Origin: Stenotrophomonas sp. UBA2302
GTDB taxonomy: Bacteria; Pseudomonadota; Gammaproteobacteria; Xanthomonadales; Xanthomonadaceae
Length of the DNA: 18,907 nt
Direction: 5' to 3'
Assembly: GCA_002345545.1 (NCBI GenBank)
Contig: DDVW01000049.1
Span: 1 to 18,907, forward strand
How positions within the stretch are numbered: the stretch's first letter is position 1; every line of letters begins with the position of its first letter. The notes below the pieces were generated by a model. The model saw only the letters and a program-made list of their open reading frames with translations, searched no databases and had not been told where the DNA came from. Positions 1 to 7,606 of this stretch are shown here, piece by piece. A program made the position numbers and the translations under genes.

Positions 1-83
1 GGGTAAGCAAAGCGCACCCGGGGGCGTTGGCGGAAAGCCGAAAAATGCCCAGATCCTGGCACCCGGGTGCGCTGCACTTACCC
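1..83. repeat. REP-like inverted repeat at left edge
   Basis: Bases 1-24 and the reverse complement of bases 60-83 match at 20 of 24 positions. Each copy carries the core GCGCACCCGGG, and about 35 bases separate the two. The element lies directly after the stop codon of the minus-strand acetyltransferase gene, so it could act as a transcript-end structure or be a pair of inverted REP-type units. The left copy touches the window edge and may extend further. REP-like identity is inferred from form and position; genome-wide copy number was not checked. Confidence 0.6.
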
Positions 84-86
84 GGG

Positions 87-620
87 CTATGCGATTGCCC
101 GGCTGCCGGCATTGACGAACAGCCGCAACTCTTCATCCTTGCCCGGCAGGCACAGCGTGCCGGCCGCCTGGAACTCCAGCTTTTCCAGCAATGCCACCGA
201 GCGCGCATTGGCCGGCGCGACAATCGCGTGCAGCGCGCCGATGCCCAGCTCCTGCCGCGCATGCGCCACCACAGCACGCGCAGCCTCGCGCGCATAGCCA
301 TGGCCGGCGTAGCGCGCCAGCAGCGCATAGCCCAGATCCGGCCCGGGCAGGCCGTCGCGGCGCACCAGCCCGGCATTGCCCAGCCACGCGCCATCATCGC
401 GCCGTTCGATCACATACATGCCAAAGCCGTGCGCGGCATAGCTGGCGAACGCGCTGTTGCGGATGTAGGCGCGGGCCTGCTCGAGCGTGCGCACGCCGCG
501 ATCGCCGATATGGCGGAGGAAGCCGGGATCATTGAGTAACTCCAGCATCGCCGCCGCATCGGTATCGTCATCGCGCAGCCGGCGCAGCTGCAGGCGTTCG
601 GTCTGGATCACCACCGTCAT
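87..620 (-). CDS. GNAT N-acetyltransferase (RimJ/RimL-like)
   Basis: This 177-residue protein is a GNAT-fold acetyltransferase of the RimJ/RimL-like type, which moves an acetyl group from acetyl-CoA to an amine. The N-terminus ETERL-like beginning (IQTERLQLRRL, residues 5-15) is typical of the subgroup. The acetyl-CoA pyrophosphate loop is RYAGHGYA at residues 103-110, and the late motif PANARSVALLEKLEF (136-150) is the usual GNAT motif B. The start at 620 was preferred over an in-frame ATG further upstream because GAGG lies about 8 bases before it and the family beginning falls there. It lies 75 bases downstream of rep on the same strand, with a hairpin between them. The substrate (ribosomal protein, other protein or small molecule) cannot be read from the sequence. 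Confidence 0.85.
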   Translation of the reverse strand: MTVVIQTERLQLRRLRDDDTDAAAMLELLNDPGFLRHIGDRGVRTLEQARAYIRNSAFASYAAHGFGMYVIERRDDGAWLGNAGLVRRDGLPGPDLGYALLARYAGHGYAREAARAVVAHARQELGIGALHAIVAPANARSVALLEKLEFQAAGTLCLPGKDEELRLFVNAGSRAIA

Positions 621-653
621 CGGACTGCCTCGCGTTGAATTCCCCCGCACGCT

Positions 654-668
654 GCCGGTGTCACCGGC
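654..668 (-). terminator. Perfect hairpin between rep and the acetyltransferase gene
   Basis: GCCGGTG and CACCGGC flank one central T, giving a perfect 7-base inverted repeat that extends outward by GC pairs to about 651-671. It sits in the 75-base gap between the rep stop and the acetyltransferase start. No T-run follows on the minus strand, so it may be a weak terminator, an attenuating structure or an operator. Confidence 0.35.
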
Positions 669-695
669 GGCTGGCAAGTGCCATCGGCCGGCGGC

Positions 696-2681
696 TCAGT
701 CGAACAGCGCCTCGATCGCCGCCAGCCCGGCCTTGGCACGCTCCTGCTTGTGCGCGGCATCGGCCACCGGATCGGCGCCATCGCGCTGGATCTCGGCCGC
801 CGGCAGCTCGGCGAAGAAGCGGCTGGGCTTGAGCCGGATGTGCTCGCCGAACTTGCGGGTGAGCTTGCTGTAGCTCATCCACAGCTGCAGCTTGGCGCGG
901 GTGATGCCCACGTACAGCAGGCGCCGCTCTTCCTGCAGGTTGCCCTCGTCCAGGCTGACCTGGTGCGGCAGCACGCCGTCCTCGCAGCCGACGATGAACA
1001 CGTACGGAAACTCCAGGCCCTTGGATGCGTGCAGCGTCATCATCCGCACCTGGTTGCCGCCATCGTCCTTGTCGTTGCGCGAGATCAGCGCCAGCTGCGC
1101 GGCCATATCGGCGGCGCTGGCACCGCGCGGGCCACTCTCGAACCATGACGCCAGCTCCTCGACGTTGCCGGCGCGGCGCTCGTAGCTGCTGGTGTCCTTG
1201 GCCTGGTTGCGCAGCTCGGTCAGCAGCCCGGAATCCTTGGCCACCCGTCGCACCAGATCGCCCGAGCTGAGCTGGCGCATGTCCATGCGCAGCGCGCGCA
1301 GGATGTCGGTGAAGCGGCTCAGGCTGTTGGCGGCACGCGGCGTGAGCTGCGCCAGTGCCCCCATGCTTTCGGCGGCCTGCGCCATCGGCATGTCCTTGGC
1401 CGAAGCCAGCTCGGCCAGCTTGGCCAGCGTGCCGGCACCGACATCGCGCTTGGGCGACTGCACCGCGCGCATGAAGGCGGTGTCATCGTCCGGATTCACG
1501 ATCAGCCGCAGCCAGGCCAGCGTGTCCTTCACTTCCTGCCGTTCCAGGAACACCGTGCCGCCGTTGAGGTGGTAGGGCACGCCGACCAGCTGCATGGCCT
1601 TTTCCAGCGGCCGCGACTGGAAGTTGCCGCGGAACAGGATGCAGAAATCACTCCACGGGATACGCCGGCTGGTGGCGAGGAAATGGATCTCGGCGGCCAC
1701 TTTTTCCGCCTCATGCTCGCTGTTGCGGCACTCCCACACGCGGATGCGCTCGCCGTCGGCCTGGTCGGACCACAGCGTCTTCAGGTGCTCGTGCGGGTTG
1801 TGTGCGATCAGCGCATTGGCCGCGCGCAGCACGCGGTTGGAGCAGCGATAGTTCTGTTCCAGCTTGATGATCTGCAGGTTGGGGTAATCCACACCCATCT
1901 GCTGCAGGTTTTCCGGATTGGCGCCGCGCCAGGCATAGATCGACTGGTCGTCATCGCCCACGCAGGTGAAGTTGCCGCGCGGCCCGGCCAGCTGCTTGAG
2001 CAGCCGGTACTGGGCATCGTTGGTGTCCTGGCATTCGTCCACCAGCAGGTAGCCGATGCGCTCGCGCCAGGCCAGGGCGATGTCCGGATTCTCTTCCAGC
2101 ACCTGCACCGGCAGCCGGATCAGGTCGTCGAAATCCACCGCGTTGAACGAGGTCAGCCGCGCCTGGTACAGCGCGTAGACCATCGCCGCGTTCTTCTCGC
2201 GGCTGCTGCGCGCCGCCATCGCCGCCTGTTCCGGCGACAAGCCGGCATTCTTGGCGCGCGAGATCAGGTTCTTCACGTCCTCGATGTCGTCGGGCTTGGC
2301 ATTGCTGCCGCCGAGCAGGTCCTTGACCTGCGCGCTGGCGTCATCGGCATCGAAGATCGAGAAATTGCGCTTCAGGCCGACGTGCGGGTGCTCGATCTGC
2401 AAAAACTTCAGCCCCAGCGCATGGAACGTGCAGATCGTCACCTCGGCCGCGTCCTCGGCGCGCAGGCGTTTGGCCACACGCTCGCGCATTTCCTTGGCCG
2501 ACTTGTTGGTGAAGGTGATCGCCGCGATGCGCTTGGCCGGATAACGGCCGCTGCCTATCAGATGGGCGATCTTCTCCACGATCACGCGGGTCTTGCCGCT
2601 GCCGGCACCGGCCAGTACCAGCAAGGGGCCTTCGGCGTGCACCGCCGCCGCGCGTTGAGGGGGGTTCAGGGAATCCAGCAT
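696..2681 (-). CDS. rep: ATP-dependent DNA helicase Rep
   Basis: This 661-residue protein is a superfamily 1A 3'-5' DNA helicase of the Rep/UvrD/PcrA group. Its length and its start (LNPPQRAAA, carrying the Q motif at residues 6-14) match Rep. Visible motifs in order are Walker A GAGSGKT (25-31), Ia AITFTNKSAKEM (54-65), II DECQDT (215-220), III VGDDDQSIYAWRGA (241-254), IV LEQNYR (274-279), V MTLHASKGLEF (548-558) and VI EERRLLYVGITRAK (584-597). Rep unwinds DNA ahead of stalled replication forks and removes bound proteins in the cytoplasm; that role is family knowledge. The start is the first codon of the conserved domain. The upstream 130 bases form the large inverted repeat shared with divergent tdk. 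No strong ribosome binding site is visible. Confidence 0.95.
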   Translation of the reverse strand: MLDSLNPPQRAAAVHAEGPLLVLAGAGSGKTRVIVEKIAHLIGSGRYPAKRIAAITFTNKSAKEMRERVAKRLRAEDAAEVTICTFHALGLKFLQIEHPHVGLKRNFSIFDADDASAQVKDLLGGSNAKPDDIEDVKNLISRAKNAGLSPEQAAMAARSSREKNAAMVYALYQARLTSFNAVDFDDLIRLPVQVLEENPDIALAWRERIGYLLVDECQDTNDAQYRLLKQLAGPRGNFTCVGDDDQSIYAWRGANPENLQQMGVDYPNLQIIKLEQNYRCSNRVLRAANALIAHNPHEHLKTLWSDQADGERIRVWECRNSEHEAEKVAAEIHFLATSRRIPWSDFCILFRGNFQSRPLEKAMQLVGVPYHLNGGTVFLERQEVKDTLAWLRLIVNPDDDTAFMRAVQSPKRDVGAGTLAKLAELASAKDMPMAQAAESMGALAQLTPRAANSLSRFTDILRALRMDMRQLSSGDLVRRVAKDSGLLTELRNQAKDTSSYERRAGNVEELASWFESGPRGASAADMAAQLALISRNDKDDGGNQVRMMTLHASKGLEFPYVFIVGCEDGVLPHQVSLDEGNLQEERRLLYVGITRAKLQLWMSYSKLTRKFGEHIRLKPSRFFAELPAAEIQRDGADPVADAAHKQERAKAGLAAIEALFD

Positions 2682-2693
2682 GGAGGAGTCAAG

Positions 2694-2796
2694 GAAGAAG
2701 AGTGGGGAGTGAGAAAAAGCAGGAGCGCCTCCGCGGCGGGTATTCTGTCACCCCGCAGGGCCGGCTGTTGCCTTTGCCCACTTCCCCCTCCTCTTC
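2694..2796. repeat. Large imperfect inverted repeat in the rep/tdk divergent gap
   Basis: Purine-rich bases 2694-2721 pair with pyrimidine-rich bases 2769-2796 at 22 of 28 positions. The inner flanks (about 2719-2740 and 2751-2771) are also roughly complementary, around a short loop near 2741-2750. The element fills most of the gap between the two divergent starts. The pyrimidine-rich arm ends 15 bases before the tdk start codon. It could be a regulatory hairpin, a divergent promoter element or a small palindromic repeat. Confidence 0.6.
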
Positions 2797-2811
2797 ACGC
2801 ACTTCTGCTTC

Positions 2812-3432
2812 ATGGCCAAGCTCTACTTCTACTATTCGGCAATGAACGCCGGCAAGACCACCACCCTGCTGCAGTCGGCGCACAACTACCGCGAGCGCGG
2901 CATGCGCGTGGCGATCCTGACCCCGCGCCTGGACCACCGTGCCGGCAGTGGCGTGGTCGCCTCGCGGATCGGCCTGCAGGCCGACGCCATCAGCTTCGAG
3001 CAGGAAACCGACCTGCAGCAGCTGGTCGAGCGCGATATCGCCGCGCACGGGCGGCTGAACTGCGTGCTGGTGGACGAGGCGCAGTTCCTGAACCGGGCGC
3101 AGGTGTGGCAGCTGTCGGAGGTGGTCGATGAACTGCGCATCCCGGTGCTGTGCTACGGGCTGCGCACCGATTTCCGCGGCGAGCTGTTCGAGGGCAGCCA
3201 GTACCTGCTGGCCTGGGCCGACGAGATGCAGGAGATCAAGACCATCTGCCACAGCGGCAAGAAGGCGACGATGACCGTACGCGTGGATGAAAACGGCTTC
3301 GCCGTGCACGACGGCCCGCAGGTGGAGATCGGCGGCAACGAGCGCTATGTGTCGGTGAGCCGCGCCGAGTTCAAGAAGATCAGCCGCGGCGAGGGCCGCA
3401 TCGATCCGATGCAGGCGCCGCTGCCGCTGTAA
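2812..3432 (+). CDS. tdk: Thymidine kinase (type II)
   Basis: This 206-residue enzyme phosphorylates thymidine to dTMP with ATP in the nucleotide salvage pathway. The P-loop SAMNAGKT is at residues 9-16, the catalytic glutamate E89 lies in DEAQF (88-92), and the lasso region ends with [14 protein letters not shown] (171-184), as in the TK1-like family. Length matches bacterial Tdk. The C-terminal zinc site is degenerate: only C146 (in TICHSGKK) remains, while the other usual cysteine positions are Ser or Lys-region residues. The start fits the family beginning, but the leader is pyrimidine-rich and has no Shine-Dalgarno sequence. The gene diverges from rep and converges on opgD. Confidence 0.95.
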   Translation: MAKLYFYYSAMNAGKTTTLLQSAHNYRERGMRVAILTPRLDHRAGSGVVASRIGLQADAISFEQETDLQQLVERDIAAHGRLNCVLVDEAQFLNRAQVWQLSEVVDELRIPVLCYGLRTDFRGELFEGSQYLLAWADEMQEIKTICHSGKKATMTVRVDENGFAVHDGPQVEIGGNERYVSVSRAEFKKISRGEGRIDPMQAPLPL

Positions 3433-3585
3433 ACACGCATTCGCGTATTTACCCCACGGTTTGCTGCGCAAACCGCGGGCCCCGGCCCATCGTCTTCCAT
3501 ATCCCGCGCCTGTTGGCGCGGCCCCTTGACTCAAGGGGGCTTGCAGAGAGAAGCGACCAGGCAGGCTGAAACACCTCGCCTGCCT
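3430..3585. terminator. Cluster of hairpins between convergent tdk and opgD
   Basis: Five separate inverted repeats lie in 156 bases. Bases 3430-3451 form an 8-of-9 stem that includes the tdk TAA. Bases 3454-3478 form an 11-base stem with one mismatch and loop TGC. Bases 3504-3521 pair CCGCGCC with GGCGCGG around TGTT. Bases 3522-3538 pair CCCCTTGA with TCAAGGGG. Bases 3559-3585 pair AGGCAGGC with GCCTGCCT. None is followed by a long T-run. Together they probably end transcription from both directions, but which ones do so is unknown. Confidence 0.55.
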
Positions 3586-3604
3586 CCTGAGGGCATCGAC
3601 AACT

Positions 3605-5206
3605 TCAGTACAACGTCCGCTCTGGCGCACCGGGCGGCGGAGGGCTGTACTGGTACAGCCAGGTCTCGGTCAGCGGTTTGCCGCCGCTGCGCAGGTACAG
3701 GCGGATGTCGATCTGTTCATCGCTGCCGTCCGGCGGTACCAGGTCGAACATCGCGCGGTAACCCCTGATCTCGCGCAGCGGGCGCGCCGAGACCACTTCC
3801 ACCCGGCCGCGGCTGGCTTCCACCACCGCCTCGACCTCGGCCTTATCGATCAGCCCGGCGAGTTCGCCGCCTTCGAAATCCACCGCGAAACGCCAGCTGA
3901 AATACTCGCGCTTCTTGCCGATCACACCACCCAGTCCGGTACGGCTGGCCACGCAGTGCGCAAATGGTGGGCGGGCTGGCGGCTCGGCGCCCCAGTACAG
4001 GCGATAGCCGACCAGCAGCTCCTCGCCGGGCTGCGGCTTGGCCTTGGGGTTCCAGAACGCGACGATGTTGTCGAAGGTCTCATCGACGGTGGGAATCTCC
4101 ACCAGTTGCACCGAGCCCTCGCCCCACTGTCCCTTGGGTTCGATCCACAGGCACGGGCGCTTCTCGTAGAACACGCCGTCGTCCTGGTAGTGGTCGAAGT
4201 TGCGGTCACGCTGCAGCAGGCCGAAGCCACGCGGATTGTGGTCCACAAACATGTTGAAGCGCAGCTGCCGTGGATTGCACAGCGGCCGCCAGATCCACTC
4301 GCCGGCGCCGGTCCACATCGACAGACCGTCGGTGTCGTGGATCTCCGGGCGCCAGTCCCAGTCCATGCGGCGGTCATTCTCGCCCACCTGGTACATGCTG
4401 GTGCACGGCGCGATGCCGAGCCGTTCGATTTCCGTGCGCGGGTACAGCGCGCTGTCGATGTCCATCAGCAGCACCTCGCCATTGGTGATAGCGAAGCGGT
4501 AGGCGCCGGCGACGCTGGGCGAATCGAGCAGGCCGTAGACGACGAGGGTGTCCGAATCGGCGCTCGGCTGCTCCAGGTAGTAAGCGATGAAGTCGGGAAA
4601 CTCCTCCGGACGGCCCAGGCCGGTATCGATCGCCAGGCCACGCGCGGACTGGCCGTACTGGCCTTCCTTGCCGACCGCGCGGAAATAGCTGGCGCCGAGG
4701 AAGGCGGCAAAATCTCGATCCGTATCTGTCCGGGTATTCAGCCGGAAGCCGGCAAAACCCAGGTCGGCCGGCAGCTGGCTGCCGTCGATGCCGCTGTTGC
4801 CGTAGTCGAACGCCGCGCCGTCATAGGCCAGTTCCTGCGCCTGGCCGTCGGCCACGCCGAACATGCGCACCGGCGAATGGAAGTACAGCCCCAGATGGAA
4901 GAACTTGGCCTGGAATCTGCCCGGCTGGTCGGCCCACAGCGCGTGGTCCTGGCGGTAGCGGATGGACTGGTACTGGTCCCAGTCCAGCTTCTCCACCGCC
5001 GCCGGCAGCACCCGCTTGTGGCTCCGGTATGGCGCCTGTGCCAGCGCGCGGGCCTGGCCCTTCAGCGCGGCGAAATCGAACGGCTGCGGCTGGCCGATGC
5101 GACGCAGGCCAAGCTGCTTTTCGGCGGCGGCGCAGGCCGGCAAGGCCGGAATACCGAAAGCGGCCAGGGCCAGCGAGGCGCGGCGAAGGAAATCGCGACG
5201 ATGCAT
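3605..5206 (-). CDS. opgD: Glucan biosynthesis protein D (OpgD/MdoD)
   Basis: This 533-residue periplasmic protein belongs to the OpgG/OpgD family, which shapes osmoregulated periplasmic glucans. It resembles E. coli OpgD throughout, with landmarks DLGFAGFRLN, FLGASYFRAV, SARGLAIDT, EFPDF, RLSMW-type DGLSMWTGAGEWIWRPL, NPRGFGLLQRDR, RPCLWIEP and the end ETWLYQY. The N-terminus HRRDFLRR (2-9) followed by a hydrophobic stretch is a Tat signal, with likely AxA cleavage after residue 26. A cysteine at residue 25 (LPAC) makes lipidation a remote alternative, though Pro at -2 disfavours it. The start at 5206 puts the twin arginines at positions 3-4 and has GGACGA upstream; an ATG at 5218 is the alternative. 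A TATCAT -10-like box lies at 5234-5239. mutM lies 71 bases upstream on the same strand. opgG and opgH are not in the window. Confidence 0.93.
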   Translation of the reverse strand: MHRRDFLRRASLALAAFGIPALPACAAAEKQLGLRRIGQPQPFDFAALKGQARALAQAPYRSHKRVLPAAVEKLDWDQYQSIRYRQDHALWADQPGRFQAKFFHLGLYFHSPVRMFGVADGQAQELAYDGAAFDYGNSGIDGSQLPADLGFAGFRLNTRTDTDRDFAAFLGASYFRAVGKEGQYGQSARGLAIDTGLGRPEEFPDFIAYYLEQPSADSDTLVVYGLLDSPSVAGAYRFAITNGEVLLMDIDSALYPRTEIERLGIAPCTSMYQVGENDRRMDWDWRPEIHDTDGLSMWTGAGEWIWRPLCNPRQLRFNMFVDHNPRGFGLLQRDRNFDHYQDDGVFYEKRPCLWIEPKGQWGEGSVQLVEIPTVDETFDNIVAFWNPKAKPQPGEELLVGYRLYWGAEPPARPPFAHCVASRTGLGGVIGKKREYFSWRFAVDFEGGELAGLIDKAEVEAVVEASRGRVEVVSARPLREIRGYRAMFDLVPPDGSDEQIDIRLYLRSGGKPLTETWLYQYSPPPPGAPERTLY

Positions 5207-5277
5207 GCAGTCGTCCATGGCGGAAGGTTGCGCATGATAGGCACAGCACGCCTAACCGTACGCTGGATGGCGCCGCC

Positions 5278-6090
5278 TCAGCGCTGGCAGTGGCCGCACC
5301 ACACCGTCGCCCGCTGGCCGATGCTGGCGTGGCGCAGCACCCGGCCGCACTGCTTGCAGGCCTCACCCTCGCGGCCGTACACCAGCAATTCCTGCTCGAA
5401 GTAGCCGGGTACACCATCGGGGCTGATGAAATCACGCAAGGTGGTGCCACCGCGGGTGATCGCGTGGCCGAGGATGTCCTTCACCGCATCGGCCAGCCGC
5501 TGGTAGCGCGCACGCGATACCTTGCCGGCCTCGCGCAGCGGATTGATGCCGGCCATGAACAGGCTTTCGGCGGCGTAGATGTTGCCGACCCCGACGACGA
5601 TGCGCTGGTCCATCAGGAAACTCTTGATCGGCACGCTGCGGCCACGGCTGCGCGCGAACAGGTAGTCGCCATCGAACTGCTCGCCCAGCGGTTCCGGGCC
5701 CAGCTCGCGCAGCAGTTCGTGGGTTTCACCGGCGGGCTGCCACAACAGGCAGCCGAAACGGCGCGGATCGTTGAAGCGCAGCACGCGGCCGTCTTCCAGA
5801 CTGATATCGACATGGTCGTGGGCGCGTACCGGGGTGTCGCCGGGCAGCACCCGCAGGCTGCCGGACATGCCCAGGTGCAGCAGCGCGCTGCCGGCGGACG
5901 TATCCAGCAGCAGGTACTTGGCGCGGCGGCGGATCGCTTCGATGCGCTGGCCCGGCAACTCGCGCTCGACTTCCGGCGGGATCGGCCAGCGCAGGTCGGG
6001 GCGGCGCAGGATCACGCCATGGATGCGGCGCTCCAGCAGGTGCGGCTCCAGACCGCGGCGGGTGGTTTCGACTTCGGGCAACTCGGGCAT
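5278..6090 (-). CDS. mutM: Formamidopyrimidine-DNA glycosylase (Fpg/MutM)
   Basis: This 270-residue bifunctional glycosylase/AP lyase removes 8-oxoguanine and formamidopyrimidines from DNA. All key residues are visible. The N-terminal MPELPEVE supplies the catalytic proline (residue 2 before Met removal) and glutamate. K58 lies in RRAKYL. The helix-two-turn-helix is [10 protein letters not shown] (166-175). The C-terminal zinc finger uses C245, C248, C265 and C268, with the conserved R260 between the pairs. Length equals the family norm. The start is fixed because Pro must follow Met; an in-frame extension upstream is therefore not coding. The -10-like box TACAAT ends only 6 bases before the start codon, suggesting a leaderless message. 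opgD follows 71 bases downstream. Confidence 0.97.
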   Translation of the reverse strand: MPELPEVETTRRGLEPHLLERRIHGVILRRPDLRWPIPPEVERELPGQRIEAIRRRAKYLLLDTSAGSALLHLGMSGSLRVLPGDTPVRAHDHVDISLEDGRVLRFNDPRRFGCLLWQPAGETHELLRELGPEPLGEQFDGDYLFARSRGRSVPIKSFLMDQRIVVGVGNIYAAESLFMAGINPLREAGKVSRARYQRLADAVKDILGHAITRGGTTLRDFISPDGVPGYFEQELLVYGREGEACKQCGRVLRHASIGQRATVWCGHCQR

Positions 6091-6096
6091 GGCGCG

Positions 6097-6102
6097 ATTG
6101 TA
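6097..6102 (-). promoter_or_regulatory. -10-like box TACAAT upstream of mutM
   Basis: TACAAT on the minus strand matches the sigma-70 -10 consensus at five of six bases. Transcription would be expected to begin about 7 bases downstream, at or next to the A of the mutM ATG (6090). The -35 position is weak. No Shine-Dalgarno sequence is present, which fits a leaderless transcript. Confidence 0.4.
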
Positions 6103-6191
6103 AGCGCGCGCTCCTTTCCGGCAGCGCACTGCCGCGCCGGGTGACATCCGCCCACAGCGATTGCAACCCGCCATCGCGGCGCGACCGCACC

Positions 6192-6215
6192 CCCGCTTTA
6201 CCGGTGCGGAGCGGG
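6192..6215 (-). terminator. Hairpin after the EF-hand gene
   Basis: CCCGCT and AGCGGG form a 6-base stem around a loop that itself contains the palindrome ACCGGT. The stem starts two bases past the stop codon of the minus-strand EF-hand gene. No T-run follows, so a terminator role is tentative. Confidence 0.35.
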
Positions 6216-6217
6216 AA

Positions 6218-6625
6218 TCAGCGCGGTGGCGCCATCAGCTCGCGGGCGCTGAGGTAGCCGTCGCCATCGGCATCCTGGCGGGTAAAGCGGGCGAGGATCA
6301 CCTGCCGCTGTTCCTCCCGGCTGATCGGCTTGCCGCGTCCGCCGGGCTGTTCGGCCGCTTCCAGCACCCCATCGCCATTGCGGTCCATGCGGTCGAAGGC
6401 GTACAGCAGCCACTGCAGGTATTCCTCCGGAGCGACCCGGCCGTCACCATCGGCATCCATGCGCTGCAGGTACTCGCCGGTGTCCTGTACCTGTGCGCTC
6501 GCCGGCAGCCCGGCCATCGCCGCCAGACACAGGATGGCAGCCGCCATGCCGGCGGCGGACACGGTCGTACGCCTGCGCCGTACAGGCGCAACGACACCGG
6601 AAAGGCCGGGAGAAACAGTGGGCAT
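6218..6625 (-). CDS. Secreted EF-hand protein with three calcium loops
   Basis: This 135-residue protein starts with a Sec signal peptide: an RRRR cluster at 17-20, a hydrophobic core, and ASA cleavage after residue 44. The mature part of about 91 residues carries three canonical EF-hand loops at 57-68 (D-x-D-x-DG pattern, closing E68), 81-92 (D81, N83, D85, G86, E92) and 118-129 (D118, D120, D122, G123, E129). Each has all expected calcium ligands. It is probably a periplasmic or secreted calcium-binding or calcium-sensing protein. The start at 6625 was chosen because GGAG lies 8 bases upstream and the signal peptide begins there, although the frame stays open further. Partners are unknown. 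It diverges from the ABC ATPase gene. Confidence 0.85.
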   Translation of the reverse strand: MPTVSPGLSGVVAPVRRRRTTVSAAGMAAAILCLAAMAGLPASAQVQDTGEYLQRMDADGDGRVAPEEYLQWLLYAFDRMDRNGDGVLEAAEQPGGRGKPISREEQRQVILARFTRQDADGDGYLSARELMAPPR

Positions 6626-6742
6626 TGCAGGGACTCCGCGGGGGTCATGCCGGATGAAACCAGTGGTTCCATGATGAAGGGTGGCGGGGCAAACTGCATC
6701 CGCGTTCTTCCCCCGTCCCTTCTTCCACCGGCCCGTTTCCGT

Positions 6743-7558
6743 ATGTCCCTTGCGCCTGCCGCCGATGCGGCCCCGTTGATCGAACTGCAGCAGGCCTGCG
6801 TGGTGCGCGGCCAGGTGCGGGTGCTGCACGATCTGAACCTGCATATCGCGCAAGGGCAGCACACCGCGATTCTCGGCCCCAACGGCTGCGGCAAGTCCTC
6901 CTTCATCAAGCTGATCACCCGCGAGCTGTATCCGCTGGCACGGATCGACGGCCCGCCGCCGGTCAAGGTGATGGGCCAGACCCGCTGGCAGGTGGACCGG
7001 CTGCGCGCGCAGCTGGGCATCGTCAGCGGCGATCTGTCCAGCAACCTGGCCGACATGCCCGGGCTGGGCGTGGAAGAGGCGGTGGTTTCCGGTTTCTTCG
7101 CCAGCTATGTGGTGGCCCATCGCGAGGTCACCGATGCCATGCGCGAACGGGCGCGGCAGGCGCTGGAGCTGGCGGGCGCACTGCACTTGCTGGGCCGCAG
7201 TTACGCCGAGCTGTCCGCCGGTGAAACCCGCCGCGTGCTGATCGCCCGCGCCCTGGTCAACCAGCCACGTGCATTGCTGCTGGACGAGCCCTCCACCGGG
7301 CTGGACCTGGTCTCGCGCCAGCAGCTGATCGACACCCTGCGCCAGCTCGCCCGGCAGGGCATCACCCTGGTGCTGGTCACCCACCACATCGACGAGGTGA
7401 TTCCGGAAATCGGCCGTGTGGTACTGATGAAGAACGGACGCATCCACGCCGATGGGCCGCGTGAGCAGCTGCTGCGCGCCGCGCCGCTGTCGGAAGTGTT
7501 CGGCGGTCCGGTCGAGGTACGCGAACACGAGGGACGCCTGAGCGCCTGGGCGCTGTGA
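6743..7558 (+). CDS. ABC transporter-type ATPase, orphan (ModF-like)
   Basis: This 271-residue protein is a single ABC nucleotide-binding domain. Walker A is GPNGCGKS (45-52), the signature is LSAGE (157-161), Walker B is LLLDEP (178-183) with catalytic E182, the D-loop is STGLD, and the H-loop histidine is H214. Two positions differ from transport ATPases: the Q-loop reads GIVSGDLS (92-99) without the usual glutamine, and the signature is LSAGE rather than LSGGQ. Both features recall the C-terminal half of E. coli ModF and related soluble ATPases. No permease or binding-protein gene is adjacent. The acid phosphatase gene follows after 48 bases and may be cotranscribed. The start is uncertain: no Shine-Dalgarno sequence is visible, and an in-frame ATG lies near 6671. 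Substrate or role is unknown. Confidence 0.85.
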   Translation: MSLAPAADAAPLIELQQACVVRGQVRVLHDLNLHIAQGQHTAILGPNGCGKSSFIKLITRELYPLARIDGPPPVKVMGQTRWQVDRLRAQLGIVSGDLSSNLADMPGLGVEEAVVSGFFASYVVAHREVTDAMRERARQALELAGALHLLGRSYAELSAGETRRVLIARALVNQPRALLLDEPSTGLDLVSRQQLIDTLRQLARQGITLVLVTHHIDEVIPEIGRVVLMKNGRIHADGPREQLLRAAPLSEVFGGPVEVREHEGRLSAWAL

Positions 7559-7606
7559 GCGCTACCCTCACCCTGCTCCGTTCTGCCGACACCTGCCTGT
7601 ACTGCC

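Noticed and set aside
1569..3131. Long plus-strand open frame antisense to rep running into tdk
   Set aside because: It mirrors the helicase codons and overlaps two strongly supported genes in other frames; no family motif is visible.
22..3604. Phage, plasmid or insertion-sequence content
   Set aside because: No transposase, integrase, terminal repeats or composition break was seen here or elsewhere in the window.
5234..5239. TATCAT as an opgD promoter
   Set aside because: A good -10 match, but the -35 hexamer at 17 bases has almost no consensus match, and read-through from mutM is equally possible.
3956..5404. Long plus-strand open frame antisense to opgD and the mutM 3' end
   Set aside because: It is a shadow of two well-conserved genes and shows no domain of its own.
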